This document shows, piece after piece, positions 32,314-47,300 of a stretch of 64,000 bases of DNA. The position numbers and the translations under genes were made by a program. A model generated the notes under the pieces. That model saw only the letters and a program-made list of their open reading frames with translations. It had not been told where the DNA came from and ran no database searches. How positions within the stretch are numbered: position 1 is the stretch's first letter; each line of letters begins with the position of its first letter. The stretch spans positions 65,866,515 through 65,930,514 of the forward strand of contig CM037870.1 of assembly GCA_021292105.1 (NCBI GenBank), in the 5' to 3' direction. The DNA comes from Anadara kagoshimensis. Its lineage: Eukaryota > Mollusca > Bivalvia > Arcoida > Arcidae.

Positions 32314-35300
32314 CTGTAAAAATAAATACAAAAACTGCATTAATTACTAAGCAATTTGTAGTAAATGCGTCTTAAATATCAAGGAAGTGCTGTTATGGCA
32401 CCATTAACGTTAACCATCAACTAAGGCATCTCACTGCCGTGGGTTCAATTCTGGTCAAGCTAAAGTAAGAAATCTTTTACTGGTTGTGTTTTTGTAATGA
32501 TACAAGAGGAAAAGATGGTATCCAATAACTTTACAAAACACCTCACTTAATACTTTTTTTGTGAGTGATTAAATGAACATCTCCAATAAAACCAGAATTG
32601 TTAATATTTTAGGAAAACTATGAAGCTGTATTTCTTATTCAATAATCCATTATTCAAATCATTTAGTTTCTATTGCACTTTTAAGAAGAACAACCTTCAT
32701 AACTGACACTGGTTCTAAAATACAAAGTAGAACAAGTGAAATGTTTTATAATAATTTAAGTACAAATACATGTTACAACCATTATTTCCATGAATAGACA
32801 AATGAATTGATTGATTGATTGATTAAATGGGGATTTAAGTACCAGCCAAAACTATCTAAATTATATCTAGAGGTCACCAGGTACATAGAAGTTTTAACCT
32901 TTGTAGTGTGCTCAGTGCAATATGAACAGGTAGGGTTCATTAGCCTGGAACACCAAGTGACACAGAGAATCAGTTTTTTTTTCTTCCAAAGGACACTGCA
33001 ACTTGAATTTCTAAATGCAGAGTGCTTTGTGAAAGAACAGTCACTTCCTATTTTCAAGTCTAGCCCGAGTTTGAATCCATGACCTTCAACACATAGAGCG
33101 AGTACTCAATCTAATGCAGTGATTGTGAAGAGAATTGTCACCATGAGTCAATTTGTATATGTAGCTTATAATAGTTTTTAAAAGGTTTTGAGAATAGTAA
33201 TGTACTATTCCTTATAAGACTAAATTGAAGGGCCATCCCAACTGGCAGTGTACTAAATGGTCCGGGCTCCTTCCTTCCCTTCCTATTCACTGCTACTGAC
33301 CTACCATAATGAAATTGTGAAACAAATACACCCAAGTTTACACAACAACTTTATTGTTTACCTCACATCTATAACATTGAACATGAAAACTTCTATCCAT
33401 GGCAACCACTCTAACGGTTTCTTCCTGTCCGGGTTCAGGTACTATTGGTGTTTGACATACACAACATCTAGGGGCAAATTTGCTGAAACAACAAGTAAAT
33501 ACTTATAAGCAAACACAGTCACATACTTCAGAGAGGATAAAAAGCGATATTTGCATTTTTTATGATCTGTGACCTTGACCCTTTATGAACATTATTTTTA
33601 GCAACATCGTGTCTTCCCAAAATGCATCCATGGTATTAATAATATCACTTTCCCTCCCTTCAAAAGTAGTGAGGCAGCAAATGGATGTCGGTATGAAAAA
33701 GTGGTAACTTACACATGTATAGAGCAGACATGGATTATATTTCAGTATGAAAACTTGATAAAGCGATATTTTCAACCATTTAATGATCCGTGACATTGCA
33801 CTTAATGACCCAGATTTTGTACATGATGTGCTGTCATCCCATAATGCACCTATGGTGTAAATATTACTTAGACATCTATTCCCATTCATAATTTCTGAAA
33901 CTGACACTAAGTTGATGGACAGACAGACATATATGGAAAAAATTTTATGTCCCTACCATAATCATGACAGGGGTAGATTATGGCAGTGGTATAAATATGT
34001 CGAGGATGAACCCATCTATGTAAAAGATTCACGGAGTGACATTTTGCACTTTTCTATATAGGTGTTTTTGGTTATGAACCTTTCAAGATCCATTATACAG
34101 TTCTACGCCAAACGCACAAAATCTTCCCTAAAATAGGGAATCTTTTGAATTTGAAGTAACAATTGTGGTTTGGCCAGTTTGTTTGTATAGCAATAAAATT
34201 TAAATTAATTTTGGACAGTGATGTTACCTCAAGCTGTTTAATGTGTTAGATATTTACAGGGTTATACTTCACTTGGTGTCCATTCATGGTCTATTGTTAA
34301 ATAAAGAAAACATCCTCTCTTGTGTGTATCAGCATTGTTATAAGAAATCTTAAAGTTAAAACTTATGTTATTATGATTGGTTTAGGTAAATAAATGGCTT
34401 AAAAATCAAGAGTTAAAATATGTAAGAAAATATAAACAAAATGTAGTTTAACAAAGTGTAGCATTTGTGATGGATGAAAATAAAAGCATTCTTCAGTTTT
34501 CAGTTTGTCTACATGTATTAAAAAGAGGCCCATGGGCCTGATACGCTCACCTGATAACTAATGGCTTGCTGAAACATAAATACTAAACCCCAATGACTTT
34601 TTTCTTTACATCATAATAACCGTTATATCAATATCTACAACATTCTAATATACATGCCTATACAAAAAAGTTTATAGTTTTAGAGATAATTAACCAATTC
34701 GGTATTGTTTCGCATCTACGACCTTGACCTTTGAACCCATGACCTTTTTCTATACATCAAAATGATCGTTGTATCAATACGTACATCATTCTAATATACA
34801 TGCCTATACAAAAAGTTTATAGTTTTCGAGATAACAATTATAATCAGAGGTAAAAAAAAATAGGTCACGACCTTCACAATTGACCTTGACCTTATTTTGA
34901 AGATACTAACAAGAAGATGACAAAACTGAAAACCCCATGTCATTATCTGGTCAAATAGTCAAGTTATAACAATTTGAAGCTATTTTACGATTTTTTTTTT
35001 CAAAATTAAACGCAAAAACACGTAACCTACTTTTTGTCCGAATTCTACAAAATGAACAAACTATAGGCTTAAGCTTTAAGACCCTAGAGAAGCCAAATAT
35101 CACATTAGATTTTTTCTCCAATCAATACTTTCGGGAGAAGAAGATTTTTTAAGGTTTTTTTGCACCCCCAGGTTACCTTCACCTAGTTATGGTAGCCATG
35201 GCAACGCCAAGAACAAATCTGAATTGCACCGGCCAATATATACTTCTCACCAAGTTTCGTTGAAATCTGTCTTGTATTTTCAGAGGAGATGTCGTAAATA

Positions 35301-37715
35301 GGTGTTAACGACACACACACGCACATACACACGCTGTGCTATGCCATAAGCTCACATGACCTTTCGGTCAGGTGAGCTAAAAACTACTTTCAAGCACTAA
35401 CATTAATTCAATGACGAAACAAGGCGTTACAGATTATCAGGTCATAGCTTTGGCTGAGATGGTTCACCGTCTGTCATGTGTCGTGTGACATGTGCTACAT
35501 TTAGCATTTTAATATGTGGTATAAATGGATGCAGAATTAAATAAACTTCATCATGATATTCTTGAATTTTGTATATCTTAAAAAAAAATAAATATCCAGC
35601 TACTCGTCTTGAAAGTGAAAAATGATAGAATTTGTACTTGAACCTAACACCACCCCACTCTACATCCCGGTTTTGTGGAAGCGTAAGTTTGAATGTTTGA
35701 TTATGTGGTATCAATGGATGCAGAATTAAATATACTTCATCAAGATATACTTGAATTGTGAATATTCAAAAAATTAATATCCAGCAGCCAGGCTACTCAT
35801 CTTGAATGTTAGGTAGATATAAAAAATATTGGGTTCAAGTTTTGCAGAAGTATTGACCCATTTCTAAATTCCGTAAGTAGGTAGTAATAAGTACATTTTT
35901 CAAAGTAACCAGCAGCTTTTCCAACAAGTAACTAGCCACCAGTAGCTAAATTTTCTCCCACGAGTAACTGGCTACCAGTAGCTAAATTTTCTCCCACAAG
36001 TAACTAACTACTAGTAGCTAGCTTTTCTCCCACGAGTAACTGGCTACTAGTAGCTAAATTTTCTCCCACAAGTAACTAGCCACCAGTAGCTAAATTTTCT
36101 CCCACAAGTAACTGGCTACTAGTAGCTAGCTTTTCCAACAAGTAACTAGCCACCAGTAGCTAAATTTTCTCCCACAAGTAACTGGCTACTAGTAGCTAGC
36201 TTTTCTCCCACGAGTAACTGGCTACTAGTAGCTAGCTTTTCTCCCACGAGTAACTGGCTACTAGTAGCTAGCTTTTCTCCCACAAGTAACTGGCTACTAG
36301 TAGCTAGCTTTTCTCCCACGAGTAACTGGCTACTAGTAGCTAAATTTTCTCCCACAAGTAACTAGCCACCAGTAGCTAAATTTTCTCCCACAAGTAACTG
36401 GCTACTAGTAGCTAGCTTTTCCAACAAGTAACTAGCCACCAGTAGCTAAATTTTCTCCCACAAGTAACTGGCTACTAGTAGCTAGCTTTTCTCCCACGAG
36501 TAACTGGCTACTAGTAGCTAGCTTTTCTCCCACGAGTAACTGGCTACTAGTAGCTAGCTTTTCTCCCACAAGTAACTGGCTACTAGTAGCTAGCTTTTCT
36601 CCCACGAGTAACTGGCTACTAGTAGCTAAATTTTCTCCCACAAGTAACTAGCCACCAGTAGCTAAATTTTCTCCCACAAGTAACTGGCTACTAGTAGCTA
36701 GCTTTTCCAACAAGTAACTAGCCACCAGTAGCTAAATTTTCTCCCACAAGTAACTGGCTACTAGTAGCTAGCTTTTCTCCCACGAGTAACTGGCTACTAG
36801 TAGCTAGCTTTTCTCCCACGAGTAACTGGCTACTAGTAGCTAGCTTTTCTCCCACAAGTAACTGGCTACTAGTAGCTAGCTTTTCTCCCACGAGTAACTG
36901 GCTACTAGTAGCTAGCTTTTCTCCCACGAGTAACTGGCTACTAGTAGCTAGCTTTTCTCCCACGAGTAACTGGCTACTAGTAGCTAAATTTTCTCCCACA
37001 AGTAACTAGCCACCAGTAGCTAAATTTTCTCCCACAAGTAACTGGCTACTAGTAGCTAGCTTTTCCAACAAGTAACTAGCCACCAGTAGCTAAATTTTCT
37101 CCCACAAGTAACTGGCTACTAGTAGCTAGCTTTTCTCCCACGAGTAATTGGCTACTAGTAGCTAGCTTTTCTCCCACGAGTAACTGGCCACCAGTAGCTA
37201 AATTTTCTCCCACAAGTAACTGGCTACTAGTAGCTAAATTTTCTCCCACGAGTAACTGGCTACCAGTAGCTAAATTTTCTCCCACAAGTAACTGGCTACT
37301 AGTAGCTAGCTTTTCTCCCACGAGTAACTGGCTACCAATAGCTAACTTCTCCCACGAGTAACTGGCTACTAATAGCTAACTTTTCTCCCACAAATAATTG
37401 GCTACTAATAGCTAACTTTTCTCCCATGAGTAACCGGCTACAAATAGCTAACCTTTCTCCCACAAGTAACTGGCTACAAATAGCTAACTTTTCTCCCACG
37501 AGTAACTGGCTACTTATAGCTAGCTTTTCTCCTACAAATAATTGGCTACAAATAGCTAGTTTTTCTTCTCAAAGAAGCCAACCAATAGTAACCAGTTATT
37601 AGTACCTTTCTGCTATGTTTCTGTAAATATATTGGCAAAATAAAGACATTTTTGGAATGAATGATTTTAAAAAGTATAAGCCTATATCATTAAGGTATTT
37701 GGTTTACATGTAGAT

Positions 37716-37763
<48 letters not shown>

Positions 37764-37764
37764 C

Positions 37765-37822
<58 letters not shown>

Positions 37823-40800
37823 ACTGGGAGAAATTACTCTAAACATCCAGATAAAACTCAGATTTAAAGTTACAGTCAGATTGGATGGAAAGCATTCATA
37901 TTTCTAAATCCTGTGACAATGGCTGTGTTTATTTAAAGTGATACTTCAGTTTGTATTGACTTTAAAGATGACCACAAGTAATTAAATTTAATGTAGCGTA
38001 AACTAGTGACACGCCTACAAAAATTTCTGCTCTGCGTTAGTCGTAGAACTGTATAAATGTATAATCTGTAATGTTGAATGATGTCATACATGTACAAATC
38101 TATATTCATGTACAGACTAAAAATAAAGTAAAACCAAAATGCCTTCACCATGTTCATATCAGAACAGCGTTAATCTTTTGGTTCTTCAGTATTAGGGATT
38201 AAGATTAGCAGGGGCCCAGTAGCCAATGGCTTCTAAAAATCAGTCTGGGCCCCTTAATTACACATTTTAGCTATTTATTACGGTTAATACTTCTTTTCTG
38301 AAATGAGCTGGGCCCCTAACTCAAAATAGTGAAGCTTCATCCCTGAATAATCTATCAATATTGGAAAAATTTTCTCTATAAAAGGACCACCTATCTATAC
38401 AGTAAAACCTGTTAAAGCTACCAACTCTACATCTCTCTTTACAGTAAAACTGGCTATGGTGACAACCTCTACATAAAGACCACTTGTCCATTATAACAAC
38501 TATTTTAAAGTTTGATTTCTCCAATCAAACTAGAGGCTCCCAGGAGCCTGTATAGCTCACCTAGGTAGAGTTGTTACAGAATGAAAATCAACAGATTGTC
38601 TAATGTTTAAATAAATGCTTGAAATTTATTACACAATATTTATTTCTATCACAAAATTTCAATATTATTTCCTTTCAAAACTAAACCATATTTCAAAATT
38701 TTGAGACAATACATCCAAGTATCATCGATTTTTCATGTATAATACCTGAGAAATTTTCCTTATCCAAAAACTGGTCAATGGACCATGAAATTATGGTCAA
38801 GGACAAAAGCCATAAGGCAGTCTGACTGATGTACTATCCAAGATCAAGCTATATACCAAATATCATTGACCTACCATTGTAGTATTCGAGATTTAGAGAA
38901 ACTAACCTAATCCAAAAAGTTCAACATAGTTACTGGAGGGTTAAGTTTAGGTCAAAGACAAAAGTCATATGGCAGACTGACATGTACTCTCCAAGACTAA
39001 GACACATACCAAATATCATTGCAATTGGCCAAGTGGTTTCACAGGAGTTGATTTTTAAATGCAGATGTTATTTTAAAATACCAAATGTAAAGACCCAAAT
39101 GACTATTGTGGCCGAGTTTGGTTCCAATTGACTCAGTAGTTTCAGAGAAAAATATGTATGAACTTATTTTTCTATAGGGTCCAATGTTAAAATATGTTTT
39201 CCACTGACGGCCGTCTTGGATTTTGTGTGGCCCTCAAAAACACCAATGTTGTAGGGGGCCACCCAAAGACTATTGTGGCCAAGTTTGGTTCCAATTGGCT
39301 TAGGGGTTTTAGAGAAAAAGATCTTTGATATTGTTCCCATAGGGTCCAATGTTAACCTATTTTCCCAGTTGGCGGCCATCTTGGATCAGGTGCAGACTTA
39401 AAAAAACACCGGTTTCAGAAAGTACCATCTAAGGACTACTATGACCAAGTTTGGTTCTAATTCGCTCAGTAGTTTAAGAGAAAAATATCTTTGAACATAT
39501 TTTCCCATAAGGTCCAATGTTACAATATGTTCTCCACTGGCGGCCATCTTGGATTTGGTGCGGCCCTCAAAAACCCCAATGTTGTAGGGGGTCATTCAAA
39601 GACTATTGTGGCCAAGTTTGGTTCCCATTGGCTAAAGGGTTTTAGAGAAAAAGATCTTTGATATTGTTCCCATAGGGTCCAATGTTAACCTATGTTCCCC
39701 GCTGGCCGCCATCTTGGATTAGGTGCAGAATTAAAAAAACACTGTTTTCAGAAGGTACCATCTAAGGACTACTGTGACCAAATTTGGTTCCAATTGGCTC
39801 AGTAGTTTCAGAGCAAAATATCTTTGAACGTATTTTCCCATAAGGTCCAATGTTAAAATATGTTCTCCACTGGCGGCCATCTTGGATTTGGTGTGGCCCT
39901 CAAAAACCGCAATGTTATAGGGGGCCATCCAAAAACTATTGTGGCCAAGTTTGGTTCCCATTGGCTAAAGGGTTTTAGAGAAAAAGATCTTTGATATTGT
40001 TCCCATAGGGTCCAATGTTAACCTATGTTCCTCGCTGGCCGCCATCTTGGATTAGGTGCAGACTTAAAAAACACCAGTTTCAGAAGGTACCATCTAAGGA
40101 CTACTGTGACCAAGTTTGGTTCCAATTGGCTCAGTAGTTTCAGAGAAAAATATCTTTGAACATATTTTCCCATAGGGTCCAATGTTAATCTATGTTACCC
40201 GCTGGCGGCCATCTTGGATTAGATGCGGCCATGTCGGACACAATTTTTAAAGTAGACCACCCAAGGACTGTTGTGACAAAGTTTGGTTGCAAATGGCCCA
40301 GTGGTTTCTGAGGAGTTGATCTTTAACGACGGACGGACGACGGACGACGACGACGCCGACAACGACGACGACGACGGACGCAAAGTGATGGCAAAAGCTC
40401 ACATGGCCTTTTAGGCCAGGTGAGCTAAAAAGAATCTCTATATAAAGATCATCTGTCTAAATGTGTATAAATTTCAAAATTCTCAGGTCTCAAGGGTGGT
40501 CTTTATATGCAGATTTTACCATACACTAAAAGATAAAATTAATCCTAATTTTTACCTGTGGAAATCTTCAATACAATGTATTTGGTTAGTGGCATCTACA
40601 GTGAATGGAATTCCATCTAAACTTTTACCACAAACAACACAAACAAAGCAAGCAGGATGATACGGTTTTCCAGTTGCACGTAACAGCTGAAAATACATTA
40701 GATCAAAATTATGTTTTAAAGTTGTCAATCTGCTTAAAGGAGCTCGATAAAATATCAAAAAATAAAAAAAAATAAAATAAAAAAAAAAATCAAAGTACTG

Positions 40801-41329
40801 AAAGTACTGAAAGCAGACGGCTCATTGATTGCAAAGAACCTTATCACTGAAAAGAAATGATTGGTAATTGTGTATTCAATCCATTTTATTTAATTCAATA
40901 TTGAACTGATGGGAAAATTAACATACACACAAAAAATAAATATATATATTGTTTAACATCCTTGGGACAGTAAGGAAACAAAACTTTCAAGAGAGTCAAA
41001 ATCCCTGGGTTTGAATTTCTAGTCAATACAGTGGAGAAGAAATGTCAATTAACGCCTTGCTATAAAACATTCATATACTTTAAACAATTCAGTTTACAAT
41101 ACATCTAATTCCTCACATGCATTGTCTTATGTCGTCTGTCATTTTAATTAAATTTAAGTAACAAAGAAATCTGATTTTGGTTCTAATGCAAATGATCTAG
41201 ACTTCAATTTTCTGGTCTGATTTTTATTAACATCATCACAAATTCTCATGCCACATCACCATCACCATGCATGTCATCATAAATCTCCTTGCTGCATCAT
41301 TAACTGGTTTCATCATCATCCTGTCACAT

Positions 41330-41365
<36 letters not shown>

Positions 41366-44300
41366 GTCACATCATAATGAACATTGTGACATCGACATCA
41401 TCATCATCAGATGTCATCACCAGCATCATTATCATCTTCATCACCATCATCATCATAACTTATCATGTCACATCATCAACATTGTGAAGTTATCCTCCTC
41501 CTCATCATCATCATCATCACTCCTCATATCACAACATCATCATCACAACTCTTCATATCATATCATCATCATCAACATTGTGACATCATCATCATCATGA
41601 ATTATCACCATCATCATAATCATCAGGAGCAGATGTTATCACCACCATCATTAACATCTTCATCATCGCCATTATCATCATCAGCAGCAGCAGCAGTAGA
41701 ACATGTGTCACATTATTTAAGTGGTTACTTCATCATCATCATCATCATCATGGGCAGGAACAGAACTCATGTCACCATAATCATCATCATCATCATAGCT
41801 TATGTCACATCGTCATCATCATCATTGGCAGTAGCAGAACTTAATGTCATCACCTCCACCATTGTCATCATCTTCATCATAATCATCATTATCGGCATCA
41901 ACTGAACTAGTGTCACAACCACCATCATCATCAACATCATCATCATAGCTTCTAATGTCTTATCATCATCTGACATCATGGTGACATCATCAGCATCATC
42001 GTCACCGTCATCATCATCAGCAGAACTGAATGTCACCACTATTATCATTATTTTCATCAGATCATCATGCCACATCATCATCAAGTGTCATCATCACATA
42101 AAAAACCTTCACCATGACCAGCTACTTCCCTTTATTTGCATTTGACACATAAACTTGTTTTCCTTTCCAATGTTTAAGTCATTTATTTAATTCACTATAT
42201 TCACAATTAATTTGAAGAAAAAAAATAAAACAAAATTAAAAAAAATAAATCTTTGTTTTAGTGTAAATTTAAATGTAGTTAAAGTTATTGTGGAATTCAT
42301 ATAAATTGACCAAGTGAGCTTCAAAAGCCTGAATTGCTATAAACAATTCTGACACATCCTATCGCCCCTAAGCCAACAATTTGCATGTCCCAATAACAGA
42401 AGTTGTCCAGGTAACTGTCTTTCAGAAGTTTGTTGACAAGAATGGTGTACAAAAGGGGGCAATATTTCTTAATATGATTAATTGATAATAAATTTATTAT
42501 TATTTGGATAACTGAAATGTCCAACATTATCCTCTGCTGCAATAAAATTACTTTGAATTTAAATATTATTAGGTGGTTGGATAATTTTATTTTACTGATT
42601 TTAAATGTCCAGGTAATTTACTCCCGCTGTGGGCCCCACTAAAAGGTGAATAAAATCAATACGTCTGAAGAACCAGACACTGTTCTATTTATATTTGACA
42701 AAGTGTGTAAATTAAAGTGTTGTTATTTATTCAGAGTGTGAATTTTATTAACATCAGGTTCTAATTCACGGATTAATTATTATTACCAAGTGACCACCGG
42801 GATTTTTAAGGTAAGAATACCACAATCTCGGACTTTCCATTTTGTCCGTGCAAGTTTATCATGACACACATGGATTGAAACTATTTATGGATTGAAACTG
42901 TTTTTACACTTATTCAATAATTTTTGTGTTCCCGAGGATGGCATTTAAAAGTGACTGCATGTTGTAGACACGGGTGGTCGCTATATAAAATTTGCATTCA
43001 GATTGAACTGTAATTTACACTACAATATGATGAAGTTTCATTTTTATTCACTTTAACATGGCGTTATGAACGATTAAGCATGCGGCTGATACACGCTAAT
43101 TTTGCTTCTCGTAAAGTGGTGAAAATTTAATTCTGTCCTGAATTTTCACACAATATCCCCGATTGTCCCGGATAAATTTTAAACTGAAATCCCAATTATG
43201 ATGCTCGACTCGGCCGTAATTTTCAATTGATGTAAAGGGGGGAAAAACAAGAAACAACAGTTACATTTAAAGATCGCCGACGTAAAAATTATATTTGTTT
43301 ACATACGGGCTAGTTTAACCATCCTACGATCTTCTAGATCTACTCAATATTTTATAAACGGACGACGTGAAATTAATTTTATTTAGCCTAACCACAAAAA
43401 AATTATTTTTATTTATTACATTTATATGCTTCAGTAGCCAAAATATCGTTTGAAAGTGTCATTTTAATTTAACGTGAAATCTAATTTGATCTGAAAGTGA
43501 ATGTTCCGCCCACTGACCAATCAAATCCATTGCCTAATTATATATGCATGTACAATGGGAATTCCCGGAACTTTGCGTCCTGTGATGTCTTTTATAATAA
43601 TTGATTGTAAGACCTTAAAATTATTATTTATTTAAAAAATGGTAGATGTATTTCATAGATTCTATATGGAATTTACGTTATTATTATTTTTTTTATTTCA
43701 TCGAGTATCACGAACGTTAACTAGTGTCGATGTCTTTCTGTGAAGTACAGTGCCGTGTGCAAACTTACGCACATTTTTGCCGATAGTGGAATATATGGCG
43801 CTGATGTTTTTCTTCCGGTCAAATCTTCCTGATCGCAATAAAGCTGACGCTGTTAGCGTCTGCTTTAAAAACTGCAATTTTTACCAAAATATGGTAGTTC
43901 AAAGGAAACTTTTGATTCATTGTTAATGAATTTTGGCTTGGCAATATTTGTAGCAGAAAAATAGACATATTTGATTCCAAAAGCTAACCCTGTATATGCC
44001 ATGTATGCTGCAAATAAAAAAACATATTTCAATAACCATGCAGTCTTCAATCATTTAAAATTAACTAATGTCTGAACATTATGAAAATGGATTTTATCAA
44101 AAAGTTAACATACATTTCAAATATTATCATCAATGTTTATAAATACTTACTCTGTCTGTGATTGGTTTAGAACACACTGAACATTTCTCCAGGGAATTCT
44201 GTAATATAAAATTGAAATAAATAAATGTTTTTATTTAGACACTCTTGTTTGCAAGAGTTATAAAAATTCATGCAACAAGAATATTTAAATTTAAATTCAT

Positions 44301-47300
44301 TACAAAAGTTAAAACCATGATATGCATTAAATATAAAATATACCGGTAGGTATAATTATTACAAAACCTTTTAAAATACCAAAAAACCAGAATAGTTTTT
44401 TTTAAATTACATAGTGTAGTAATAGTTAATTTTACATGTGATAAACAAGGTTTTGAAATATGACGATTTGAGTTGAGCATATTGTTTTAGTCATCGTTCA
44501 TGATTTAATAACTTATTCTGCAGTGGTGGCAGAATCCAGAGTAGGAGGAGAAAAGTATAGACCCTAGACAAGCAAACTGATAATTTTTTTCAGACAAGAA
44601 TCTGTCAGAGGTGGATTTGAATCAAGCTGAGACACTTAAGTACATGTACATCCTTTAGACAATTTGGTCACTGAGGCCTTAAAAACTGAAGGCAAAACAA
44701 AAATGCACAATTTCACCATCAATATCAAGTATTTTACTTACCATATAACAGGGCTCACAGTATGGTTTGTTATCCATAGAGTAAAATGATTTCCCTCTTA
44801 ACATTGTACCTATAAAGTGAGAAATTTAAGACTAGAATGATATGTATTAATATTTGTGCCATATTAGTAAGGCATTTTCTAGAAGATATACATAGTTAGA
44901 GGGGATATTTTGGCAAAGGGAACTTGAAACAGTGGCCTAATGGACAATTTGTCTTTACATATAGATGTTTGTTTTAGTATATTAACACTGGGCAATTATA
45001 TCTCAGTATTAGAATACTGCAGATTATTTTTTATCAACAAGCATGATATTTATATACTTTATAAACAGTAAAGAATATTTTATTAAGCCCCCCCCCCCCA
45101 TTACCTCTATATGAAATATATGTACAAACTCCCTCCCTCTTCTTCTTTATCTCTGTCAGTTACCTTCTTCAATATTTGTGGTTTTGTTTCTCCAAACACT
45201 CCTGTTTCCCCATCATCCAAGAACCTTGGCATAAATAGAAAAATTCTAACCTGGGGCCTCCATTCATTCCTCTCTCTCTCTCTCTCTGAGATAGTATTTA
45301 TCATAATGTACATACCACAGTTAATGCATATAAAGCAGGCAATATGGAATATTTGATCCATAGCAGTACATCCATTACTCTCTCCCATTACCTTCTTTCC
45401 ACATTTAGAACACATTCCTGAAATTAAAACATCATATTAAAACAATGATTAAACTAAATAATAGCCCATTTCACCGCATTCAACCCAGTGGATTTTAATG
45501 TTCACTCATTCACCACACCAAATCTAACACAAAATGGTCCTAGTTGATTGAATATTTCTCTTAAAAATGCCATCAGCTGTACATCATGTACATGTAGGTG
45601 ATGTGGAAGAAATTTTACCATTGCAAAACTTGCGTTGGCCTGTTGCAGCAAAGCAACTTTAGGATAGAGTTTACCTTGGCTTTTATCACTGATAGCAGTT
45701 CTCGGCTGGTATAGCAAGTTTGCATAGTGCACTCCAGTTGTTGTACTTCTCTTGGGTAAAAAGTCCAACACAATCAAAATTTCTAGGGGATCCAAGCCCT
45801 GCACATTAACGACTTTGAGCTTTATTCTCTGGCTCATAATTATGAACCCAAGTCTCATCTACAGTCACCAGACATGAAACAATCATCTTTTGACCTAAAC
45901 ATGCTAAAATGCTTCAACATGGTGCTATATACTGATCCTCTGGTTGCCATTTGCTCATCGCTTGAATTTTAATACCCCTTCCCTAAATTTATTCTGAGCA
46001 TAAGATGGTGAATAAGACCAATTAAAATCAGCTAACATGCATGCTTTACTTTTTAGATACCAACTTGCAGAACAGTATTCAACTTTAGAAGAAAAGAATG
46101 GTTTTGCATCACTAGGCATGTTTGATATTCAATATTTTATAAATGAATAACTTGATATGCATGCACTATTGTTTCCAGATATAAAACATGGCACAAAAAT
46201 CATGACCCTGTAAGACAATCTAGAATGGGATAGACTGGTTACTTACTGACTCGCCCTTGTATTGCCAGTTGTCAGACCCAGTTGGTGTTCCAACCCCAAT
46301 GGTTGCAACCTGCCACATATGAAGCAAACACTCTAGTGGTGGTCTGGGATGAAAATTTTTTCTCAGTATTACATACCATAGAAGTCAGGATCACTGGTGG
46401 ATTCCATGTTCTGCAGGAGTAAATTTGTCAGAGCGTCTACTTCTGCTTCTTTATTATTTCCCTTGTTTTCCATTGGACTTAGAAGATCATCATCAATATA
46501 TGATGCCGGTACCTGTGGTCCTGGTACTGGTCTCTCTGATGGCACTTCTGTCTAAAAACAAAAGAAAATAATTTAACTTTTATATGTTTTAATATAGTAA
46601 AACCCTGACCATATGTCAAGTCAAATTATAGTGTTATAAAGGGGTTTGGTGATAAACTGAAGGAGGCTTATATAGAGAACCATGGATATTGGTACAGTTT
46701 GTACTTCAAAATACTGTGGTGATAAGTGAAGTGGTAAAGTTATATAGGTGGTGATAAGTGAAGTGGTAAAGTTATATAGGTGGTGATAAGTGAAGTGGTA
46801 AAGTTATATAGGTGGTGATAAGTGAAGTGGTAAAGTTATATAGGTGGTGATAAGTGAAGTGGTAAAGTTATAGAGGGGCATTATAATGAGGTATTATTGT
46901 ACAGTACAGACATGGCCACAATACGCAATCAGATTTTGGCATTATACATGGATTAAAAGAAAATTGTGGGAAAATTATTTGTAAAGAAAAATGCAGATGA
47001 AATGTTTTTTGGGAGTTCAACATACATTTGCAGCATGACAATGAGTGAAGTGACAAAGTTATTGAGGGGCATTAAAACAAGATTATAATGTAGTCAAACT
47101 TATACATGAAGTAATTAAAGTGTAAAGCATTTCACTCCATTAAGATTGTTATTGTATATATGTATTATATGGTGAGTGTATCTAGCTAAACAGATTAATA
47201 GAATCTGTCACCTGTTTGTGACCGATACCGTATGATCTCAGTCGAGGGTGATGTGATGTAACATATATCCCAATCGAGGCTTTGCCTCGATTGGGATATG

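Noticed and set aside
33560-33907. 115-codon minus-strand ORF in LIM intron 7
   Set aside because: No recognisable domain, no splice signals in phase with the neighbouring exons.
36146-37321. Minus-strand ORFs of repeated [12 protein letters not shown] as a repeat protein
   Set aside because: They are intronic, have no start context or flanking exons, and stay open only because the unit is 36 bp; the 34-bp units break the frame.
39164-39961. Repeated minus-strand ORFs with MGTKLGHNS and SKMAASGEH
   Set aside because: They are translations of the 166-bp satellite unit of element H3 and recur with its period.
41364-42084. His/Ser-rich and Asp/Met-rich ORFs on both strands
   Set aside because: Both are direct translations of the TCA/TGA repeat and lie in a LIM gene intron.
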